This document shows, one piece after another, positions 49,206 through 61,925 of a stretch of 64,000 bases of DNA; within the stretch, counting starts at the first letter, position 1; the number at the start of each line of letters is the position of its first letter. The stretch spans positions 87,711,712 to 87,775,711 of the forward strand of contig CM063501.1 of NCBI GenBank assembly GCA_032207245.1, given 5' to 3'. The position numbers and the translations under genes were made by a program. Origin of the DNA: Pardosa pseudoannulata. Lineage: Eukaryota; Arthropoda; Arachnida; Araneae; Lycosidae. Under the pieces are notes generated by a model. That model was not told the origin of the DNA. It made no database searches and was given only the letters and a program-made list of their open reading frames with translations.

Positions 49206-50522
49206 AATACCAAACCGTTATGAGTCGACATGTTCTGTCCCGATGATCGAAATGTTCATATTCTCGTGATTAGAAAGTGTGGAAAAATTTGGAAGGGAAG
49301 ATAAAAGATTTTACAGATCATAGTTGCCAATTAAAGCTAATGATCTTGAGAAAGATGCACTTGGAACTTTCTCTTCATAAATCTTAAACATTCCCAAGAA
49401 ACGTGACTGATGGTTATCTGCTGCACAATACAAAATGTGCATGAAAGTTTGAGTTTTTATGCAAGAATCGTTTACAAGTCATTAATTTGTCCCTCCCGCA
49501 GAGACTGTTATTCTTGAGGTATAGTTTTGAAAATCGCTTTTGTTGCGAATTTGAAAAATTGTTTTTAATTCTGGAATTGCGTAACTGTTTCATGTCTTCA
49601 TGATCTTGCTTGATAGATTTTATCTCATATCTGAGAAACGTTTCAATCAGTGCTTTGCTGCTTAACTCTCTCGTTACTAGAGCATCATATAAGGCAACTA
49701 ATTTAATTCAAAAAGTAGTCTCTAACAAACTTTTACTTTTAGTGACACCTCATATATTTAGGCCTCAAATGGGACTTCAAATTTGACTGAGTCCTCGATA
49801 GCAGTTGGCCGAACAAGACTGAAAAGTGGATATCTGACGTTTCCGAAATTTCTCAGTAATTTTAGGAGGGAATTGGGAAACTATGTAGACCAAAATACAT
49901 ATATATCAATGATAAATATTAATATAAGTTTAAATGTACATGCATTTGCAGCCCCACCCTTGTCATTCAAGTGTCCATTGGTGAGTTTTGAATTTTGTTA
50001 GATAAGTTCATCTTGAACAAATTACTTATTTATTTTCTTATATGTAATATATTCTTTCAAAAGTTTTACTTCAAGAGTTTAATTGATCTCTAAATTTTGA
50101 ACCTTTCCGAATCCAAAAATACCATCTGGAGTTATATCTGTGTATGTGTCTGTATGTGAACGCGATAACTCGAGTATGTTTCGATGACTTAGAGAAGCCA
50201 AATTTTAAATATGTATATTAAAGCAAATTTTTAGTTTTCTATCAATTTGTATGTTATTTCCGGCCACCAGAAATATCAGTTTACCTGCTACTTCCAGTAA
50301 CTGGATGGCCGGTTACCGATATTGTTATTGAAATTCACAAAAGAAGTGTTAGCGTACCTAAAAGTCAGATATTATTTCTATCATAGTATTCATGCGTATT
50401 TTAAAATTAAGAACAAAAACATGACTACCAAAAATAGTTACTTTTATTTCCTATGAGGATACAAGGAAGTCAAGGAAACTACTCTCGATTTTTTAAAATT
50501 TATTTTTTCATAATCAAGAATA
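49206..50522. other. AT-rich sequence without recognised features
   Basis: Nothing recognised. The frame at 49783-50001 has no family motif. Confidence 0.5.
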
Positions 50523-50590
50523 TCGGTCTTCAAACTCGGTTTCGCAGACTCCCAGGGGTTCCGAAATAAGTTTAAACAATTAAAACATAG
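50523..50590 (+). mobile_element. hAT terminal fragment
   Basis: TCTTCAAACTCGGTTTCGCA and GACTCCCAGGGGTTCCG match the TTCTCAAACT...GCGGACCCCCAGGGGTTCC layout of the CAGTGGTTC-type hAT ends. This is the same family type as 13850-14333. The terminal CAGTGG is lost and no opposite end is seen. Confidence 0.45.
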
Positions 50591-50648
50591 ACTGAGGTTA
50601 TATATTACGTAATAATTATTTCAGTAAGTAACACTATTCTGACCTCTA

Positions 50649-50651
<3 letters not shown>

Positions 50652-50716
<65 letters not shown>
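50652..50716. repeat. (TA)n microsatellite
   Basis: About 65 bp of TA with one G interruption. Confidence 0.95.
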
Positions 50717-51183
50717 GTTGGGGACTAAAATTCTGAGCTAGTTATGTTAGAATATTCTGTTCATAGCTGTACTGGCAATAGAAGTTACCAGAAATTTGGA
50801 GTTATCTTTCATCATTTATAACATCTAATAAAGTTGTTCCGGTATTTTTAAAGTTAACTTTTTACCCTTTTCAACAAAATATGATAAACATAATTTTAGT
50901 TTTGTTAAATTCACGGATAATTATACGGATGTCCCTGGCCACAAAAAAATTTTGTGTTTTTCTATTCCTAACTTTCTACTCTTTAGTTTTTTGTGCTATG
51001 AACTCACGAATCCACCCTTCTATCTCTTCCTTGTTTATTTTCCGCTCGTTGTCATTTTTATGCTTACTGATAAAAATCTTTGGGTTGAAGGGCTTGGGCC
51101 CATAGAGTCCAATTGCTACACCACCTTTAAAGCCTTTAAACCTTTAAAACGTATTTTTGAGGGAATACAAGCTAAAAGCATTC
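50717..51183. other. Unassigned AT-rich sequence
   Basis: Two overlapping plus frames (50881-51105 and 50952-51194) have no recognisable motif. Confidence 0.4.
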
Positions 51184-51540
51184 TTCATATTTAAAATAGT
51201 TTCATTTCTAAACAAAGTGAAACATTCTATAAAGTATTTAGACTCTTTCTATAAAGTATTTACTATCTAGTCTTCCGTCTTGGTAATTAAGGCTCCCAAA
51301 TTAAGATTATTGTTAATTCAAAATTGAAATTAATTTTCAGATTATATTAAACTAACAATATGAACATTCATTATATTTAAAATAGTTTTATTTCTAAACA
51401 AAGTTAAACAATCTGTAAAGTACTTACTACTTAGCCTTCGGTCTTGGTGATTAAGTTTCCCAAATTAAGATTATAGTTATTTCAAAATTGAAATTAGTTT
51501 TTAAATGATATTACACTAACAATATAAACAGTTTTGAAAA
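51184..51540 (+). repeat. Tandem dimer, period about 187 bp
   Basis: ATATTTAAAATAGTTT.ATTTC, TAAACAAAGT.AAAC, CTAGTCTTC.GTCTTGGT, CCCAAATTAAGATTAT.GTTA, TTCAAAATTGAAATTA and ACTAACAATAT.AACA occur in the same order in both halves, starting near 51187 and 51374. The first half carries an extra internal 23-bp duplication (CTTTCTATAAAGTATTTA) absent from the second. Confidence 0.85.
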
Positions 51541-53949
<2,409 letters not shown>

Positions 53950-53967
53950 TTTTTAATAAAATCTTTC

Positions 53968-54020
53968 ATTCATTCAAATATATTCTTTCAAATATATTCA
54001 TTCAAATATATTCTTTTAAG
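53968..54020. repeat. Short minisatellite, TTCAAATATATTC unit
   Basis: TCAAATATATTC occurs three times with alternating CATT and TT spacers directly after the TA tract. Confidence 0.8.
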
Positions 54021-54504
54021 TTTAGAGTTATAAAATAACTTATTTTCTACTTGAATACGTTAAACTGTTGCTTTCAATTGAGGCCAATAAGCGAATAGGA
54101 AGCTCTAAAATTTGTCTTTACACATCTTCTGTATAATGGCTATGAAAAAGGATTGAAATTTTTATAAACTGATTAGATTAATAGGAGTCTTAACTATACG
54201 GCTGGTAGTGTGGTGAAGTACTTCTAGCAGTTCAAAGATGTAAATGATGTAATATGTACAAAGAAGTACAAAGATGTAATATGTTTTATAAATTCATGCA
54301 AAATATCTTTATGTATATAGTAAAAAGTATTTAAAATTCAGTAATATAATAATGATTTGGTTGTGGTTGGTAGAGTTTTACCAATTGGTGTTTGTTTCCC
54401 CTTCCGTTAAGACCATAAAAATTTTAGGAACTAGAGAAAATGATTATGAAATGGAAGGTATTTTCGAAGCTTGTTATTTTTCACATAGGTAAGTCCCAGC
54501 CGTC
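54021..54504. other. AT-rich sequence without recognised features
   Basis: Nothing recognised apart from a short GTAAGTCCCAGCCGTCCCC segment at 54489-54507. That segment probably belongs to the element interrupted at 54513. Confidence 0.45.
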
Positions 54505-54512
54505 CCCTAGAC

Positions 54513-55318
54513 CAGTGGTCGGCAAACTTATTAGCCAAAGAGCCAAATATGAACATTACAACATTTTTTAAAAAAAATTGGGAGCCAAATCTGCTTGATT
54601 AGTACATTTTATTACACTAAATAAGTAGTACACTAAATAAAACTAAATTTCATACTTAATAAATATTTATTAATGCGAACAATGTTCTTGCATCTCCTTG
54701 GAAAGTTTGAGTAAGTCAGGTTTGTAAGTTGTTGTTTTTAATTTTAGGCATAATTTAAAGTTCTAATCAATAAGACGACTTCTCAATTTACTTTTGATAA
54801 TGTTCAAAAGATTGTTCGCATATATATGCAGAACAGAAAAGGGAAAGAACAGCAAACGCGAGCTTTTTCAGCTGATCATAAGAGTCAGGAAAACTATTCG
54901 AAGCGTTGAAAATGATCATGTCTTCCTTCTCTAGGTCATTCAAAGCAGACCACTTGTGTTGTGAACTAAGATCACATTTTTTTCTTCTCCATTATTTCCA
55001 ATTCAACACAAAAACGTTCGAATTTAGAGCGACATATCTCTTTGTTTTTTTTTTAAATCCAGCAATTGTAGCTTGTAGATGGTTTGTGTTTACGTTTACG
55101 GAAACTAATAAAATTAAACTCGATGTTCGTTACCTATTTTTACAACAATATAACATTTTTTTCAACAATATAATTTTGTAATTTTTTTCTTACCAAGTTT
55201 TTTTTTCTTTTTTTGAATGAAAATATTATTGCGCCTGCCGTGGTTATTTGTGCCAGAGCCGCACTTAAGGAGCCAAAGAGCCACATGCGGCTCTGGAGCC
55301 GCACTTTGCCGACCACCG
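54513..55318. mobile_element. hAT element (806 bp) with CAGTGGTCGGCAAACT ends and perfect 8-bp target duplication
   Basis: The left end is CAGTGGTCGGCAAACTTATT, followed by AGCCAAAGAGCCAAATATG. The right end on the minus strand is CGGTGGTCGGCAAAGTGCGG, followed by CTCCAGAGCCGCATGTGGCT. CCCTAGAC is repeated exactly at 54505-54512 and 55319-55326. It is the same family as the 397-bp copy at 32508-32904, but about twice as long. The extra interior carries an AT-rich 91-codon frame (54906-55181) with no transposase motif. Family knowledge: hAT elements of this terminal type occur in distant animals, and some are documented cases of horizontal transfer. Whether this copy belongs to those lineages needs a search. 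Confidence 0.9.
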
Positions 55319-55326
55319 CCCTAGAC

Positions 55327-55429
55327 TGCCTTAATGACCCCGTTTGCCTAAGTCTTTACCGACCCCCTGAAAAGCTCCAGCGTCTATTGCGGGCAGTATC
55401 CCCCGCGTTGGAGACCCATGCCATAGTGC
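55327..55429. mobile_element. Probable second hAT end, host of the nested element
   Basis: GACCCCGTTTGCCTAAGTC, GACCCCCTGAAAAGCTCCAG, GTCTATTGCGGGCAGTATCC and GTTGGAGACCCATGCCATAG form a GC-rich block ending CATAGTG near 55422-55428. On the minus strand it starts CACTATGGCATGGGTCTCCA. That resembles a CACTG.GGTCTCCAA hAT-like terminus. The 806-bp element is inserted in it. The opposite end was not found. Confidence 0.35.
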
Positions 55430-57779
55430 TATCTTTTTCGGACATTTTATTATCCCCATATGAGTTCCAGCACCCGGTAAAAAAATCTTTAATGAACAGT
55501 TTTATTTACATGAAGAAAATACTTTATATTAATGCGACTTTAATAGCCTTCGTTTTTATATCTAAATTATCAATGGCAAATGATTAATAGGTAAATAAAC
55601 TTGTTTTACGTTCAAAGATTATACGATTATGATCATAATCATAACCAGCCTAAAACTTCTACAACTCTGATAGAATCAACGGAAGTAATTTTTCCTTCCA
55701 ACCTTTCAGATTTTTTTTTCCATTTTAGATGAATATTCAAAAAGATAAACGAGTTTTTATTCAAGTTAAGGGAGAAATCGCTGGATTTCTCTTGTACGCT
55801 GTGACCAAACATGGCGATGATCTTACCTTTGGAGTGACTGCACTAGAACTTTGGATACGCGAAAACAGGTCGAGAAGAAAGCACCAGATCGTGTGTTTAT
55901 TTTCATTTCCTAATTGTAAAAGAGAACGTAAGGCAGAGTAACTAACGACCTTGTGTGAAAGTTTAATTTTAATTAAGAAACCTTTCCATTCTCAGTGGTT
56001 TATTAGAGATTAGGACAAAAATTAAGTCTTGGCAATTCCTTTGGTTTTCTTTGCTAGATTCACCTTCACTACTAATGACCAATTAAATTAAGAGCTAGTT
56101 ACATTTCCTCATGGTAAGTAGTATTCGAGCGGGAGACAGAATTAAATTCATTAAATAAATGTACTATTATGTTCCTTATCGAACATATAACATCTAAATA
56201 CAAATCTTTAAGCACCTGTTATAGCCAAAGTAAAGTATATTAGTTTAAATATAAAGTTAACAACTTTTACATTAAATACTGTTAATTTTTATGTTTAATG
56301 ATGTGCTTAAAATAATTCCCTGCTTCTTCTACGGCAGTAATGAGCAAAATTTATGGAAGCAAGCTATAAAAATCAAAAGTAAAAAATGTTAGCGGACCAC
56401 CATAATTCATTAAAAAAAAGGCTTTATATTCAAACAATTGCATCGTTTTACTCTCTAGATACATTTTGAAATAATTACGCTTAAATAGATTTAACGTATC
56501 AAGAAATATTTACTACAAAGAAAAACGGAAGAGTGATGGCAAACCTGATATATATATATAATTACAAAACTCTTAAGTTTTTAGGGATCATGCTAGTTTT
56601 ATTTATATTTCTGGGACTAGAAAATGCTTCTGCATAACTTACTAAAAATGTATAAGATTATATGATTTTGGACTACGTCAAATGGATTTTGGGATGAGTT
56701 CTTTGGTTTAAAATGTAGAAGAAATACGAATAGCAATCAATCATGTAGAAAATGATAATTACTATGCTGGTTTGTCTAATTCCGAAGTCGAATAAAGAGG
56801 TTTAGATGTATATGTAAACAGAACCCAGCGGTTATACGGAAGTTATTTATAGTCAATGAGGGATTATTAAATGGATTATATACATTCTGCAAAAGGGAGC
56901 TGGATGATAATCACGTGATCTGGAGAATGCTGAGGTACTCGACTTGAGTAGCACTTAGATGATTATCAGCTATTTGGTAGGTATTAAAATATTTTGGCGT
57001 GATTGATGAAATTAAGAATTTACTCTTATCTCTGACGTTCTGAAAGGAGGTATTGGTTCAGGATAAATAGTAATCTTTGTTCATCACTATAACACCCCAA
57101 AAATGTTGGTATGAATCTACTTTGATATAAATTTTCCACTTTCAGTAATTTTCATGGTTTAATGGCAGATTTACATTTTTTTATATTCGTAAATTATTCC
57201 GTTTTCGTTGATATAAAAATAATATATTTACATATCAGAGCAAGGGGAAATAAATTATATCAACGGTATTTTATTGATATCTCAATATTTAATAGTGGTT
57301 TCTATGGGGGTGAAACTAATTTTTTTTTCTATGAAAAAATTTCAGAATTTTGAACTAATGCTGATAAAATTTGAAAGAATCAGTGTTAAAGGAAATTCTC
57401 TTTAAATAAGTATTTTTTCTGACATTCTTCAAAATATTTGATTTTAGCTTAAAATTTGTTAGTGTTTATGCATTTAGCAGTGGACCAGTATATATCTTTT
57501 AAGTGACAAAAATATATCTTGCAATATTGTTTGAGATTTGACTAATGGTGTTTAGTTTTAATATGCATTGTTTTATGAATAACGAAAAGACAAGAGACAA
57601 TGTATTAAAAGAAAATAATGTGCGATATATGTAGTAATATTTTTATGTCCTATATCGTTTCTATAAAGTTTGTTTTTTTATGAAGTATATGGTATATATT
57701 TGAAAATGTATTTATCGTTAACGATTGAAATAAACAGTGAAAGTGAAGCAATCCGTCTTGTTTGAATCGTAAAATAAAT
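55430..57779. other. AT-rich sequence without recognised genes
   Basis: The 70-codon plus frame at 55729-55941 and the 63-codon frame at 57162-57353 have no family motif. No TE ends were recognised. Confidence 0.4.
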
Positions 57780-57935
57780 GTGGTTTTGTTTTGTTTTGGA
57801 TTGGCCAACTCCGTCAATGTTTTGCAGTTGTAAGGCTAGGGCCTACTGCTTAAAGTCTATTTTGAACATCTACGAACATCCATGCCAACAGCGGGATTCA
57901 AACCCGTTGACTCCAGTACCAAAAACTAAAGGTAG
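57780..57935 (-). mobile_element. SINE family S copy, minus strand
   Basis: On the minus strand the order is GGTACTGGAGTCAACGGGTTT, then the B box GGTTTGAATCCCGC, TGGCATGGATGTTCGTAG, ACTTTAAGCAGTAGGCCC and a tail rich in CAAAACAAAACC. The plus frame at 57778-57960 carries the antisense marker CLKSILNIYEHPC. Confidence 0.75.
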
Positions 57936-58184
57936 AAAACATCTGTTTTCTATAAGTTAAAAAATTTTGAAAAGAAAATGTTGTACTTTATGTAAAGCAA
58001 AGCAACATCTGATGTTGTTAGGACATAGGTGATTTTGATAAAAGTAGACTCCAGTACCAAAAACTAAAGGTAGAAAACATCTGTTTTCTATAAGTTAAAA
58101 TATTTTGAAAAGAAAATGTTGTACTTTATGTAAAGCAAAGCAACATCTGATGTTGTTAGGACATAGGTGATTTTGATAAAAGTA
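57909..58184 (+). repeat. Recent tandem duplication, 138-bp unit, two copies
   Basis: 57909-58046 and 58047-58184 are almost identical, with only one or two substitutions seen by eye (for example TTAAAAAATTTT versus TTAAAATATTTT). The unit begins at the end of the SINE (GACTCCAGTACC) and extends into flanking DNA, so it duplicated after the SINE landed. Confidence 0.95.
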
Positions 58185-58500
58185 GAGTTGGATTGCGCAT
58201 TGGAATAGTAAATTTGTCAGATATAGTGTATTGAAATATCATTACAACTGAAAAAGAAATAAAATAGGATAATAACTGTAAAACTTTCATTCTGAAGAAT
58301 TGTTTCTACCAAATTTATATATGTTTCACAGATACGTAAGGACAATTCACTTGAAATAAATTTTTATTTTTAAAATTAATACAATCCATAAAGTTACTTA
58401 ACTGAAACTATAATTACTTGTAAATGTATATCATAAAATCAGGCAAAAATAAATTTTAAAACTTGTACCTTATTTTAGAATAGGGGGTGTATTATTTATA
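58185..58500. other. AT-rich sequence upstream of the putative promoter region
   Basis: Nothing recognised. Confidence 0.5.
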
Positions 58501-59243
58501 ACATGTTTTCTTCCGTTTTCACTTAAAGAACGTCCTGAGGCACGCTACGAACTCACTATCGTAAGTAATGAATGACTCTTGTGTGTTTGAAAATGCTAAC
58601 TCGACACAGTGTCACCACACATTAATTTATTTGAGACAGGCGCACACAAATGAGAGAGGGGGAAAAATCATGTAAAGCAAGTAGAGGTTATGTATGTAAA
58701 TAAAGTTTTAGTGCCTTTATCGCACGTTGCGTTTGAAGAGTGCAACCTCTCGTTACATCACGAAATTAATGTGGGTCTAAGATAGAGCCCCAAAAGTATT
58801 CCAAGATAGGTTACCTTACCCTTTTGTTTATATCATCTTGCACTTCGTCATAGCTTTTTCGCCGCTCTGTAGGTGCCCATCCGAACACTATTGGAACAAA
58901 ATTTAACTTCCAAAATAAACTGAGTCACTGCTCGGATAAATTTAAAAATAACTTTTCATCGTTTTTCCCGCACGTGACGTCAGTTCGCCGTCTACTGTTC
59001 GCGTGCCAAAGCCTTCTGTACCTGAAGAAGAGCTTCTGCCTAGTCCGTTACTCCAAAGCCAGACAATCTTGATTATTCTTTCATGGATTTACACAAGCAT
59101 TAAAGTGGCAATGCGCTGAATCTCTGAGGATTACAGACGCGGATTAATTTGCGGAATTCTTTTGTGTTCTTTTCGATTCCTGCAAGTATGTAGCTACAAC
59201 GTTTTGTTGCGGATTAGTTTTTCCTAAGGTTTGACTTATAAAG
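58501..59243 (+). promoter_or_regulatory. Promoter-like region and probable 5' leader of the exon at 59244
   Basis: Base composition becomes more balanced from about 58500 and stays so up to the ATG, unlike nearly everything else nearby. TGAGTCA (AP-1 consensus) lies at 58921-58927. CACGTG (E-box) at 58971-58976 overlaps TGACGTCA (perfect CRE) at 58975-58982, which overlaps TCAGTT at 58980-58985, an arthropod-type initiator. If transcription starts at 58982 the leader is about 262 nt. It holds two very short upstream frames, ATG at 59083 (six codons) and 59111 (two codons), and a start-stop ATGTAG at 59188. These could dampen translation. No TATA box is seen at the expected place. Confidence 0.5.
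58971..58985 (+). promoter_or_regulatory. Overlapping E-box, CRE and initiator
   Basis: CACGTGACGTCAGTT combines a palindromic E-box, a full palindromic CRE and an initiator-like hexamer in 15 bp. The sites share bases, so bHLH and bZIP factors would compete. Confidence 0.6.
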
Positions 59244-59300
59244 ATGGCAGCCAGACATAAATATGAAACTACCATTTACTTGAGGCCCGTCACAGTGCAG
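59244..59300 (+). CDS. First coding exon of an unrecognised gene (partial)
   Basis: ATG at 59244 sits in a good context (AAGATGG: purine at -3, G at +4), with an in-frame TGA upstream at 59232-59234. The exon codes MAARHKYETTIYLRPVTVQ (19 residues) and ends CAG followed by GTAAGA at 59301, a near-perfect splice donor in phase 0. Codon use is ordinary and not AT-driven, unlike the noise frames around it. There is no signal peptide and no membrane segment; the N-terminus is hydrophilic and basic. I do not recognise the protein. No exon 2 is evident up to 64000, so the first intron probably exceeds 4.7 kb. This is the best host-gene candidate in the window, but 19 codons cannot prove it. Confidence 0.5.
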
Positions 59301-59605
59301 GTAAGAGGACTTAAAATTTTTCTGCCTGAATCCTTTGAAACGTATTCAAGTAAAAGAGTTTGTGCTCTTCGCGCTTATTTCAGATCATAATTATGCTTTG
59401 AATTATGAGCAAAGATATATGAAACTGAATTTTTTTTAGGTAATTTATTTTGTTTGTAACTAAACAAGATGTTTTAACACATAAATTAAAATTTTTGATT
59501 ACGCATTTATTTCTTCAAATTAGTCTTAAATAAGATTTAGATGACAATGTACACATGTGCATGCACAGAAATTTATACACAAATATATAAGAAAGAGATA
59601 GGTGT
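59301..59605 (+). other. Start of putative first intron
   Basis: AT-rich, beginning with the GTAAGAGGAC donor. Nothing else recognised. Confidence 0.45.
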
Positions 59606-60884
<1,279 letters not shown>

Positions 60885-61108
60885 GTTGATGTACCTGCCG
60901 TAAAAATAAATTTATGTTCTAGGCTCGAAAATTCGTGAAATACCGTTCTATGCGGCGGAATTATATATAATAATTTTAACTCAATTTTGGTAGCTTGTTT
61001 ATAAATTTGCTATTTACCTTCGCTGGAAAGGGAAGAGAACCTAGAAAATGAGAAATTCTACAAATTTTACATGCTCCTAAAATAAAATGCTAGGCAGTAA
61101 TGGGTTAA
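60885..61108 (+). repeat. Dispersed repeat, copy B (partner at 4555-4772)
   Basis: It has the same block order as copy A, with GATGTACCTGCCGTAAAAAT, TTCTAGGCTCGAAAA, GCTGGAAAGGGAAGAG, AAATTCTACAAATTTT and AATGGGTTAAA. It has an extra AT-rich piece after the second block. Confidence 0.6.
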
Positions 61109-61470
61109 ATATTTTAATCGGTAACGATATTTTATACCGATAGCTCGAATTTTCAAAAGTGGCAATAGTTATAAAAATTTAATCAAAAATTTACTTTTTT
61201 TCACTTTGCTTTAGACAAATGTTGATTAATTGGAAGTAAATTTATCCGTGCTCTATATTTTTCTCTTTGTTTGATTTTCTGATTTATGTTGCATAAATAT
61301 ACTTCTCTTTTTCGTTTAGAATTTGTCTTAAACAACCTTGAATATAAATTTAAAAAAATCTAAGCTACTTTTATTATACGTAATGATAATTTATGATTTT
61401 TTTAAACCAATGTCTTGATGCTCGTTTCCAGCGTTTTCTGTAATTTATCAAAATAATATTGTTTGAAAAA

Positions 61471-61471
<1 letters not shown>
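61109..61471. other. AT-rich sequence, putative intron
   Basis: Nothing recognised. Confidence 0.45.
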
Positions 61472-61518
<47 letters not shown>

Positions 61519-61542
61519 GGGTGAGTATGTTTGTGTGTGTGT
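61472..61542. repeat. (TA)n and (GT)n microsatellites
   Basis: About 45 bp of TA, a GGGGGTGAGTATG spacer, then a short GT run. Confidence 0.93.
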
Positions 61543-61837
61543 ATATACATACATAATATGTGTGTAAGTATATTTCCTATACGAATATTTTCTCGTTTGT
61601 TATAGGATATATTAAACAATACACTTTTAAACATCCAGCTATCTTAACTAGTTGTTGATACAATATTTCATATCACTTAAAAACAGAAAATTATTAATAT
61701 TCCTAACATTAATTTATGATTTTTTTAATGTAACAAGACTCTTTGTTTCCTCTATTTATCTTGAACATGTTGCTAATTTTAGACGAATGAACAATGCATA
61801 TTAAAATAAAATTGTTTGATGCAGTATCTTTCCCATC

Positions 61838-61887
61838 TTTCTCTCTCTCTCTCCCTCTCTCTCTCTATATATATGTGTGTGTGTGTG

Positions 61888-61923
<36 letters not shown>
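61838..61923. repeat. Compound (CT)n(TA)n(GT)n(TA)n microsatellite
   Basis: CT about 29 bp, a short TA, GT about 15 bp, then TA about 33 bp. Confidence 0.95.

Positions 61924-61925
<2 letters not shown>

Noticed and set aside
55213..55587. 124-codon plus-strand frame
   Set aside because: It runs from the hAT right end through the target duplication into another repeat end. The peptide is repeat-derived.
58971..59010. Downstream promoter element at +28 from the putative initiator
   Set aside because: The bases at +28 to +32 (AAGCC) do not match the RGWYV consensus.
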